Positions 1 through 5,742 of a stretch of 8,295 bases of DNA are shown here, one piece after another. A program made the position numbers and the translations under genes. Below the pieces are notes generated by a model. That model saw nothing but the letters and a program-made list of their open reading frames with translations. It did no database searches and was not told the DNA's origin. This stretch comes from an uncultured Rhodospirillaceae bacterium. GTDB taxonomy: Bacteria > Pseudomonadota > Alphaproteobacteria > Rhodospirillales > UBA2165. Within the stretch, counting starts at the first letter, position 1; the number at the start of each line of letters is the position of its first letter. Location of the stretch: the NCBI GenBank assembly GCA_913054205.1, contig CAJXJM010000090.1:1-8295 (forward strand), in the 5' to 3' direction.

Positions 1-2
1 CC

Positions 3-65
3 AGCGACAGTGACCATATGACAGGTCAAACTCTCGTCGTCGATGGCGGCCAGATATTGTACTGA
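3..65 (+). CDS. Short-chain dehydrogenase/reductase, C-terminal end only
   Basis: Only the last 20 codons and the TGA stop of this gene lie in the window; it enters from the left edge. The readable tail contains TGQTLVVDGGQ, the characteristic end of classical short-chain dehydrogenase/reductase (SDR) proteins such as FabG-like 3-oxoacyl reductases. There it forms the last beta strand of the Rossmann fold. The catalytic Ser-Tyr-Lys and cofactor motifs are outside the window, so neither substrate nor cofactor can be assigned. The stop lies only 7 bases from the stop of the convergent selenoprotein gene, leaving no room for a separate terminator. The family call rests on the tail motif alone. 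Confidence 0.7.
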   Translation, partial: SDSDHMTGQTLVVDGGQILY

Positions 66-72
66 TTGAGTA

Positions 73-762
73 TTAGCCAATTGCTTCTTTAATCGCCGCT
101 TCAAATCCGTCGGGATCAAACCCGCGCGGCCCTTCCGCTCCGACATAGCTCAATTTCCCGTCGGCGCCGACAACGTATAGGCGCATCGGGATCGAGATGT
201 ATTTGCTTTCCGCGTCATTGTCGATGGAATCGATGAGTAGCGGCATTTGCAGATCCATCATTTGCTGACAGACTGTGGCGATCTCTGTGCGCTCGTCATC
301 GGTCTTTGGCTCTAAAAAGCGGATACCTTCTTTGATATTACCCGGTGAGCGCCAACCGTCATCCGGATGGGCTTCGCGAATATAGATGCTCAAAAAATCA
401 ACGCTGTCTTTATAAGTGTTGTAAATTTCGTTTAGGCGCACGGCCCAACCCCGAAAAGGAGGTCAGGTGTAGGACCCGAATATGAGCCCGACAGGCTTCC
501 CTCTTAAATCCGATAATTTTACTTTATCGCCGGTCCGGCCATTTTCCTTGTCGAGTATATCCAACTCAAAATCGGGTGCTTTACTGCCAAGTGCCGGCAC
601 ATTTACCTGGCGGGCTTTGTTTTCAACAAATATCGCATCAAATTCAGCTTCAGAAATATCGGCTATTTGGAGCCAAATTTTCTTACGGTCTGCAGGGGTC
701 ATATCTGGTGTAAACGGCTGTATTTCGCCGACATCCAGATCGCCTTTTACTTCTATGGTCAT
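73..762 (-). CDS. Iodothyronine deiodinase-like selenoprotein (in-frame TGA read as selenocysteine)
   Basis: This is a 229-residue protein if the in-frame TGA at 463-465 is read as selenocysteine (Sec100); the true stop is TAA at 73-75. Residues 1-60 are an acidic, partly helical N-terminal extension. A thioredoxin/peroxiredoxin-like fold follows, with GSKAPDFEL, LSDLRGKPVGLIFGS and then YT-Sec-PPF. Further on come YIREAHPDDGW (E130, H132, W137) and RLYVVGADGKLSYVG near the C-terminus. These match animal deiodinases (GSCT-Sec-PPF and EEAHPSDGW), including a 32-residue distance from Sec to the His. The cysteine two residues before Sec in vertebrate enzymes is Tyr98 here. There is no signal peptide or membrane anchor, so it is probably cytosolic. 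The family performs selenol-based reductive chemistry; iodothyronines are unlikely bacterial substrates, and a haloaromatic or peroxide substrate is only a guess. The ATG at 762 is preceded by AAGGGG about 7 bases upstream. The gene is divergent from the VOC gene. Confidence 0.9.
426..456 (-). promoter_or_regulatory. Candidate bacterial SECIS element
   Basis: In the mRNA just after the UGA, a two-part hairpin can be drawn by eye. A lower stem pairs UUUCG (456-452) with CGAAA (430-426). After a GGG/A internal loop, an upper stem pairs UUGGGC (448-443) with GCCUAA, plus one G-U pair, across 437-432. The apical loop is CGUGC (442-438). The loop begins 21 bases after the UGA and has a GU near its 5' side. 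Both properties match bacterial SECIS elements recognised by SelB, which lie inside the coding region with the loop roughly 16-37 bases after UGA. The structure was not folded computationally. Confidence 0.65.
463..465 (-). other. Selenocysteine (UGA) codon
   Basis: This TGA, read on the minus strand, interrupts an otherwise open frame that continues for 129 more codons to a TAA. It sits exactly where deiodinases carry Sec, between a GSYT and a PPF motif. Protein family similarity continues on both sides without any frame change. The next possible initiator downstream (GTG at 441-439) would drop PPFRGWA, part of the active-site helix, so translation restarting there would give a non-functional fragment. 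This is recoding inferred from sequence, not observed directly. Confidence 0.88.
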
Positions 763-792
763 TAATTACCCCTTTATTTTTAATTCTTTCAA

Positions 793-821
793 ACACTGCA
801 AAACGCTTATCATCCTGTCAA
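793..821 (-). promoter_or_regulatory. Possible promoter of the selenoprotein gene
   Basis: A TTGACA hexamer (821-816, preceded by C, so CTTGAC) is followed after 17 bases by CAGTGT as a poor -10 box. Alphaproteobacterial housekeeping promoters often keep a strong TTGAC and a weak -10, and the implied start would leave a leader of about 25 bases containing the ribosome binding site. The -35 is clear but the -10 is not. Confidence 0.33.
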
Positions 822-850
822 GATTGGCTTTTCAAATCTCAGTAAACTTA

Positions 851-879
851 TTGACAGTTGGGGCCTGCATGTCAGACTT
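851..879 (+). promoter_or_regulatory. Possible promoter of the VOC-protein gene
   Basis: A perfect TTGACA (851-856) with a 17-base spacer leads to AGACTT (874-879), a weak -10. It lies about 45 bases before the ATG at 925, in the same divergent intergenic region as the opposite TTGACA at 821-816. The assignment rests mainly on the -35 hexamer and position. Confidence 0.33.
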
Positions 880-914
880 CTTTGAAATAGATGTGGGTAA
901 CAAAATCTAAAATT

Positions 915-919
915 GGGGA
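915..919 (+). promoter_or_regulatory. Ribosome binding site that fixes the VOC gene start
   Basis: GGGGA lies 5 bases before the ATG at 925, a good Shine-Dalgarno spacing. It overlaps the alternative in-frame TTG at 913, which has no such site before it. This makes ATG 925 the likely start. Confidence 0.65.
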
Positions 920-924
920 CTAAA

Positions 925-1404
925 ATGAAGATTAATAAACTCGATCATGTCTCGATTGGAACAGATTGCCTGGAAGAAACCCGGGCGTTTTTCTGTGATC
1001 TATTAGGATTGAAAGTCGGCAAACGACCCGCCCTTAAATCCGTTGGCTATTGGCTCTATGCCGGCGAAGACGCCATTATTCATTTAGTCGAAAAAGGCTC
1101 CAACGCGGATGAAGAGGCGGCCAATGACGGCGGCAAAGAGAAGCCCAAGCAATGGGACAAAGCAGAAGCCAATGACATGGTTGAAACCGGTATGGATGAC
1201 CACATCGCCTTGTCAGTCGAAAAATCTGCCGATCTTGTCCAATATATGAGGGACAATTCGATATCCTATTGGGATCGGCTTTTGGCGGATCGCCCGCTCT
1301 ACCAGGTTTTTGTCCGGGATCCCAATGGCGTTATCCTCGAATTAAACGACTACGACCCCGAGATCGACAAACTCGAACCGATGGTCATATTGGGACAAGA
1401 TTGA
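925..1404 (+). CDS. VOC/glyoxalase-fold metalloprotein
   Basis: This is a 159-residue cytosolic protein of the vicinal oxygen chelate superfamily (glyoxalase I, extradiol dioxygenases, fosfomycin-resistance enzymes). It shows two beta-alpha-beta-beta-beta modules: KLDHVSIGTDCLEETRAFF...LGLKVG at the N-terminus, then DDHIALSVEKSADL...VFVRDPNGVILELNDYD in the second half. Candidate metal ligands are H8, H53, H93 and E139 at the usual family positions. A hydrophilic, charged insert of about 30 residues (58-88) separates the modules. The substrate cannot be told from sequence. It is transcribed divergently from the deiodinase-like gene, so shared control is possible. The TGA stop directly abuts the stop of phhB on the other strand with no base between. 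An upstream in-frame TTG (913) was rejected because GGGGA fits ATG 925. Confidence 0.85.
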   Translation: MKINKLDHVSIGTDCLEETRAFFCDLLGLKVGKRPALKSVGYWLYAGEDAIIHLVEKGSNADEEAANDGGKEKPKQWDKAEANDMVETGMDDHIALSVEKSADLVQYMRDNSISYWDRLLADRPLYQVFVRDPNGVILELNDYDPEIDKLEPMVILGQD

Positions 1405-1740
1405 TTAAATTGCGATGTCGTTGATTTTGGCGGCAAGAATAAAATCGTTCTCATGCAGACCATCGATCTTGTGGGTAAAAATCAGAATATTCGCATAGCC
1501 CCAGCCAAACTCGATATCCGGGTGATGATCTTCCTGTTCGGCTATGGCACCGACTTTTTGCACAAAATCCATTGCCGTTTGGAAGTTTTTAAACTTAAAG
1601 GAACGGTGCAAACGCGTGGCCCCGGCGACCATTTCCCATTCCGGCGCCTGGGCAAGCAGGGCCTCCGCCTCACTTAATTCAAGCGGCGGAATTCCGCCTT
1701 TGCAGGGAACACAATTCTTCGCCGATAAATCAGTTGCCAT
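1405..1740 (-). CDS. phhB: Pterin-4a-carbinolamine dehydratase
   Basis: This 111-residue protein dehydrates 4a-hydroxytetrahydrobiopterin, the product of pterin-dependent aromatic amino acid hydroxylases such as phenylalanine hydroxylase, so that the pterin can be recycled. The family signature is clear: EDHHPDI (E70, H72, H73) followed by a WGY segment and TH..DGLHENDF near the C-terminus. Length is normal for the family. The N-terminus carries the C-x-x-C segment (C10, C13) followed by GGIPPL that is common in bacterial members. The ATG at 1740 overlaps the last 11 bases of the caspase-like pseudogene, so the two were probably once co-transcribed. The sequence before it (AAGAGTTGGA) gives a modest ribosome binding site. 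No phenylalanine hydroxylase gene is visible in the window, so the partner must be elsewhere. Confidence 0.92.
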   Translation of the reverse strand: MATDLSAKNCVPCKGGIPPLELSEAEALLAQAPEWEMVAGATRLHRSFKFKNFQTAMDFVQKVGAIAEQEDHHPDIEFGWGYANILIFTHKIDGLHENDFILAAKINDIAI

Positions 1741-3231
1741 TCCAACTCTTTTTTATAAAAAGAAAGTCGCCACCATCATGACCCGCCCGACGCAGATCGG
1801 AATATTGTGGCGTTTGGTTGGCGTTCACCATAACAGGACGGCGAATGACATTGAAGAGAGATGTCCCATCAATCACGGATTTATTTTCCTCGAGCGCCGC
1901 TAGCAGCGCCGTGGCAAATGGAGAGTGCGTCGAGCCATTGCCGTCCTCAACCGGCTCCAATCCACCTGACGTCAAAACCACACGTGCCTTTTTGCGTGAC
2001 ATTTTTTGAAGGTATTCCGCCTCTCCCGAATTTTCTGTTTTGATGTTGGCATCCCTAACCAAGCGGCCAGAATGTGCTTGGCTTTGATCGCCCGCAATGC
2101 AGCTGTCAGCGTTCCGTTTGACATCCAGCGTGACCGCCTGTCCGGCTTCGCATTAACCGGCAACCAATAGCCTTCGTCAGCCTGTTTATCCAACCAGCCA
2201 TGACCGGCATAATATATAAGTAAATTATCTTTAAATTTAAATTTTGACCACATCTCATCCAAAATATCCAAAATATCAGCGCGCGATGGATCTATGAGTT
2301 TCGTGATTTTAAAGCCGTAACTTTCTCTGAGGAGTTTGGACATAGCATTGGCATCCGCGACGGCGGTTCGAAGCTTTGGAAGATATTGATATTTTGAAAT
2401 TCCCACAATCAGAGCATGGTAGGTGCCAAAATTTATAATAGATTCGGGGGCCTTCTGGAGGTTTTTACCTTGCGCCGGTTGATTCTGCAGCGCGGCCAGT
2501 TCTTTAATTTTTCGTTCCGCTTCAGCTTTTAAATTTTCCAATCGAGCAGCCTCTAATTTCTGCTCTTTTTCCACCTCAGCCAACCTGGCTGTTTTTTTTG
2601 CTGTTTCAGCGTCGTTTCCAGGTGACGGATTTTTTAATCATCTCCAATCGATGTTCCAGCCTGACAACTCGAACATCGCGATTGGTTAAAAAGGCCTTGG
2701 CTTCAAGTGTGCCTTTTTTGACAAAATACATATCACCGCCGCACGTGTCGCCGACTCGCGTCACCTCGGCGAAAAAACTGCCGGTAAGAATATTCCCTTT
2801 GACCTCACCAGAAAATTTAAATTCGCGATCATATAGTTTTGCAAGATCCAGAAGTTGAACACTCAGTCCTTGCCATTCGGAAAAGGTGCCCTTTTCATTT
2901 AACGGCAAATCCAACTTTATGTCGCTGCCGCTATTCTGAAAATGCAACGTCATTATTTGATTGGAGAAATTGGCTTTTATGTTTTTGAAATCGAAAGAAC
3001 AATTCTCAGAACTTTCTTTGTCCACAACCATGCGCCCGATCCATGCCCCATCCGGGGTACTGGTTGCAGTGTCCAAAGTGCCATTTTGAGAGTGACCACC
3101 GATTGAATTTAATTTTTATTCAAATTCGACAGCTCTTTCTCGACTGAACGAGTCTCGGCCGCTAAATCGCCATTAACTGAAATCACAATTCCTAAACCTG
3201 CAATGGCAAAGGCGGCTAAAATTGGTTTCAT
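1730..3231 (-). pseudogene. Caspase-like (peptidase C14) secreted protein, broken gene
   Basis: Read in pieces, this encodes one protein. ATG 3231, with GAGGTGA about 8 bases upstream, starts a signal peptide (MKPILAAFAIAGLGIVISVN). A beta-rich domain follows (roughly 3076-2640; GAWIGRMVV...LTGSFFAEV...CGGDMYFVKKG), then a charged coiled coil (about 2620-2480). Last comes a caspase domain: YHALIVGISKYQYLPKL, LLIYYAGHG with the catalytic His, and a C-terminal part ending GGDFLFIKK. The frame is broken three times. A one-base loss at the A5 run complementary to 3113-3117 separates signal peptide and domain. A one-base gain at the A6 run (2630-2635) separates domain and coiled coil. Near 2068-2072 AKHIL is joined out of frame to SGRLVRDA, and the expected catalytic segment (DSCYSG in relatives) is missing. 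No active protease can be made. The C-terminal beta-rich domain name is unknown to me. Confidence 0.82.
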
Positions 3232-3432
3232 GATCATTCACCTCAATATGCTTTTATTGATTGTAATAGTATTATTTAATTCTACTGTTATAGCGATGGA
3301 ATTTATTAGTGTATCTCAGAAATGGACATTTTTTCGTCGTGATTTGCACCGGGCGTATTGGTCCCGTAAACTGCGCCTTCAATTCTTACAGTGACCAACA
3401 AGGGACAGGTTTCTAAGACCTGCAATAATTTT
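3232..3432. promoter_or_regulatory. AT-rich divergent intergenic region
   Basis: This region separates the minus-strand caspase-like pseudogene from the + strand thiolase gene. The stretch 3245-3310 is markedly AT-rich and probably holds promoter elements for one or both directions. I could not fix a convincing -35/-10 pair on either strand. A GAGGTGA ribosome binding site for the pseudogene lies at about 3240-3246 on the minus strand. Confidence 0.4.
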
Positions 3433-4638
3433 ATGACCGAAGCTTTTATTTGTGATGCAATTCGTACGCCTATTGGCCGTTATGGCGGCGCGCTTTCTTC
3501 CGTTCGTACCGATGATTTGGCAGCTCTGCCGATTTCAGCGTTGATGGAGAGAAATTCCTCCGTTGATTGGGATAAAGTTGATGACGTGATTTACGGCTGC
3601 GTAAATCAGTCGGGTGAAGACAACCGAAATGTTGCGCGCATGGCTTTGTTACTCGCTGGCCTGCCGGATTCTGTTCCAGGTGTTTCCGTCAACCGTCTTT
3701 GCGCTTCTGGGATGCATGCAGTTGGCAGTGCAGCCCGCGCAATTAAAGCAGGCGATGCAGATCTGTTTGTAGCTGGCGGTGTCGAAAGCATGTCACGCTC
3801 ACCTTTTGTCATGGCGAAGTCACAGACCGCATTTTCGCGCAACGCCGAAATGTATGACACCACTATTGGTTGGCGTTTTGTAAATCCAAAAATGAAACAG
3901 CTGCACGGCACCGATGAAATGGGCGAAACGGCTGAAAATGTCGCCGAAGAATTTAATATCTCCCGTGAAGCTCAAGATGCCATGGCGCTTCGAAGTCAGC
4001 TCAAAGCCGAAAAGGCTCAGGCAAATGGCACGCTCGCAGAGGAAATTCTTGCTGTAAATATTCCACAGCGAAAAGGCGACGATATCGTCGTTGATACTGA
4101 CGAACATCCGAGAGCCGGCTCAACCATCGAAGGTTTGCAAAAACTTCGCGCCGCCTTCCGTGAAGGTGGATCGGTTACGGCCGGCAATTCCTCCGGCATC
4201 AATGATGGCTCCTGCGCGCTGATCGTTGCATCGGAGGAAGCCGCAAAAGAACACGGCCTGACGCCAAAGGCCCGTATCCTTGGCATGGCCGCGGGCGGTG
4301 TCCCGCCCCGGGTAATGGGAATCGGCCCGGTGCCCTCGACTAAAAAACTTCTTGCCCGCCTCGGCCTGACAATGGACGATATGGATATCATTGAGTTAAA
4401 CGAAGCTTTTGCAGCGCAAGGGCTCGCCGTGCTCCGCGAGCTTGATGTTGCTGATGATGATGAACGCGTAAACCCTCAAGGCGGCGCGATCGCGCTTGGC
4501 CATCCATTAGGTGCAAGTGGCGCAAGGCTGGTCACAACGGCGATGTACCAACTCCAACGCAATGGCGGCAATCGAGCTCTTTGCACAATGTGTGTTGGCG
4601 TCGGTCAGGGCTCCTCTATAATCATCGAGAAAGTATGA
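3433..4638 (+). CDS. pcaF: Acetyl-CoA acyltransferase, 3-oxoadipyl-CoA thiolase type
   Basis: This 401-residue thiolase cleaves a 3-oxoacyl-CoA with CoA to release acetyl-CoA. It resembles 3-oxoadipyl-CoA thiolases (PcaF/PaaJ), the last step of the beta-ketoadipate and phenylacetate routes: opening EAFICDAIRTPIGRYGGALS, then VDDVIYGCVNQSGEDNRNVAR, and DTTIGWRFVNPKM in the loop domain. The catalytic residues are present: nucleophile C90 in NRLCASG, H357 in GHPLGASGAR and C387 in CMCVGVGQG. The usual sequence around the nucleophile is NRLCGSG, so Ala91 is a mild variation. The ATG at 3433 aligns with family N-termini; an in-frame GTG at 3391 would add 14 residues of unlike sequence. The Shine-Dalgarno match is weak. 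The gene probably forms an operon with the dehydrogenase 28 bases downstream. Thiolase function is certain, while the exact substrate is inferred because no other pca or paa gene is visible. Confidence 0.88.
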   Translation: MTEAFICDAIRTPIGRYGGALSSVRTDDLAALPISALMERNSSVDWDKVDDVIYGCVNQSGEDNRNVARMALLLAGLPDSVPGVSVNRLCASGMHAVGSAARAIKAGDADLFVAGGVESMSRSPFVMAKSQTAFSRNAEMYDTTIGWRFVNPKMKQLHGTDEMGETAENVAEEFNISREAQDAMALRSQLKAEKAQANGTLAEEILAVNIPQRKGDDIVVDTDEHPRAGSTIEGLQKLRAAFREGGSVTAGNSSGINDGSCALIVASEEAAKEHGLTPKARILGMAAGGVPPRVMGIGPVPSTKKLLARLGLTMDDMDIIELNEAFAAQGLAVLRELDVADDDERVNPQGGAIALGHPLGASGARLVTTAMYQLQRNGGNRALCTMCVGVGQGSSIIIEKV

Positions 4639-4666
4639 AAAACCAAAAATAAATGGGGGAAATAAG

Positions 4667-5623
4667 ATGTCTAATGACGACCAGAAAATCGGGGTGCTGG
4701 TCAATTGTCCAATCAATAAGGTCAATCGTGCTGAGCTCCCAAAATTATTTGATCTGCATTTCGCCGAGGAAGTCCCCAACCGGGATGAACTTCTGGCTGA
4801 AGTCGGCGAAAATATTCAAATCATCGTTTCCGATGGCCCCCGCCATATCGACGTGCCGCTTATGAACCAATTGCCGAATTTAAAATTGGTTTGTCTGCAA
4901 TCTGTGGGGCTTGATCATTTGGATTTAGAGGCAGCGAAAGATCGCGGTATTCATGTCACAAATGCCACCGGCACCAACGCGCCGAGCTGTGCCGATCATG
5001 CCTTTGCTTTAATGCTGGCGGTGTCTCGCCACATACTCGCCAATGACAAATCCATGCGAGAAAACGAAGCCTATGAGGAATGCGCCAAATTTCACTCAAC
5101 GACGGTCTATGGCAAAAAAATCGGGATATTGGGATTAGGCACGATTGGCTGTGAAATAGCCAAACGCGCGGTAGCTTTTGATATGGACATCTATTACCAC
5201 AATCGATCTGAACGTGATGATGTTCCCTATACGTATTGCAAATCGCTGCTGGAGCTCGCCAAAGAAGTTCAAATCCTTGCGATTTCCTGTCCCGGCGGAG
5301 AGGCAACCAGAAATATCGTCAATGCTAGCGTGCTCGAAGCGCTTGGTCCGGGCGGCACCTTGGTCAACATTGCGCGCGGCACGATTGTCGATACCAACGA
5401 TCTTGTCCGAGCGCTGCAAAGTGGCGCTATCAAAAATGCCGGATTGGATGTTATCGGCGGCGAAGCCCAGGATCGCATCCCCTTATGCTCCATGGACAAT
5501 GTTGTTATGTCACCGCATTTGGCAGGAAATACCGAAGAGGCTTGGCTCAATCGCAGCCAGCTCACCCGCACGGTATTGACCGAATTTTTAGATGGAAAAG
5601 AGCTCACAAATCAGGTGTGTTGA
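4667..5623 (+). CDS. D-isomer-specific 2-hydroxyacid dehydrogenase
   Basis: This 318-residue cytosolic oxidoreductase interconverts a 2-oxoacid and a D-2-hydroxyacid; glyoxylate or hydroxypyruvate reductase activity is plausible. The substrate-binding domain is split around the central Rossmann domain (about residues 100-290), which carries GILGLGTIGCEIAKRA. The catalytic triad is visible: R237 in NIARGTIVD, E266 in GGEAQ and H284 in SPHLAGNT. The end of the second beta strand reads YYHNRS rather than having an acidic residue, which in this family favours NADP(H) over NAD(H). GGGGGA about 8 bases before the ATG at 4667 is a strong ribosome binding site. It follows the thiolase by 28 bases on the same strand, so co-transcription is likely, but the shared pathway is unclear. 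Confidence 0.9.
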   Translation: MSNDDQKIGVLVNCPINKVNRAELPKLFDLHFAEEVPNRDELLAEVGENIQIIVSDGPRHIDVPLMNQLPNLKLVCLQSVGLDHLDLEAAKDRGIHVTNATGTNAPSCADHAFALMLAVSRHILANDKSMRENEAYEECAKFHSTTVYGKKIGILGLGTIGCEIAKRAVAFDMDIYYHNRSERDDVPYTYCKSLLELAKEVQILAISCPGGEATRNIVNASVLEALGPGGTLVNIARGTIVDTNDLVRALQSGAIKNAGLDVIGGEAQDRIPLCSMDNVVMSPHLAGNTEEAWLNRSQLTRTVLTEFLDGKELTNQVC

Positions 5624-5706
5624 GCGATCCTTTTTCGCCTAAACCGGCGCTTGACCTAACGGGGGTTTTGTCACAATCTCCCCCCTAATAAAATCAAATA
5701 TTGTCA

Positions 5707-5718
5707 CGCAATATTGCG
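5707..5718. promoter_or_regulatory. Perfect 12-base palindrome, candidate operator
   Basis: CGCAATATTGCG is identical to its own reverse complement and sits 24 bases before the reductase start codon. It directly follows a TTGTCAC that also occurs at 5668-5674, where it is followed by AAT. A dimeric regulator could bind here to control the reductase gene, but the motif is not one I can assign to a known factor. Confidence 0.35.
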
Positions 5719-5742
5719 AGATAAACGGGGATTAATGCAAAT

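Noticed and set aside
73..441. Separate 122-residue gene starting at GTG 441
   Set aside because: It is the C-terminal part of the selenoprotein in the same frame. No ribosome binding site role is needed, and starting here would cut off the PPF active-site helix.
482..910. 142-codon + strand ORF opposite the selenoprotein
   Set aside because: It is an antisense shadow of the selenoprotein's N-terminal half with low-complexity Ser-rich translation and no recognisable motif.
913..924. Upstream TTG start for the VOC gene
   Set aside because: GGGGA overlapping this codon is well placed for ATG 925, and the family N-terminus matches MKINKLDHV.
1544..2043. Several + strand ORFs opposite phhB and the caspase-like pseudogene
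   Set aside because: They lie antisense to clearly recognisable domains and translate to sequences with no family features.
2575..2605. A8 run near 2592-2599 as a third homopolymer frameshift
   Set aside because: A single base change at the A6 run (2630-2635) joins the upstream and downstream frames directly, so no shift at this run is needed.
3203..3394. 63-codon + strand ORF with a hydrophobic stretch
   Set aside because: It overlaps the signal-peptide region of the minus-strand gene in antisense. The hydrophobic look comes from AT-rich intergenic sequence, and there is no ribosome binding site.
3391..3432. GTG at 3391 as the thiolase start
   Set aside because: The extra 14 residues do not resemble thiolase N-termini, whereas MTEAFICDAIRTPIGRYGGA at ATG 3433 does.
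5661..5685. GGGGG...CCCCC inverted repeat as a terminator of the dehydrogenase gene
   Set aside because: The stem is only five pairs with a 14-base loop and no T-run follows it, so it does not meet the usual form of an intrinsic terminator.
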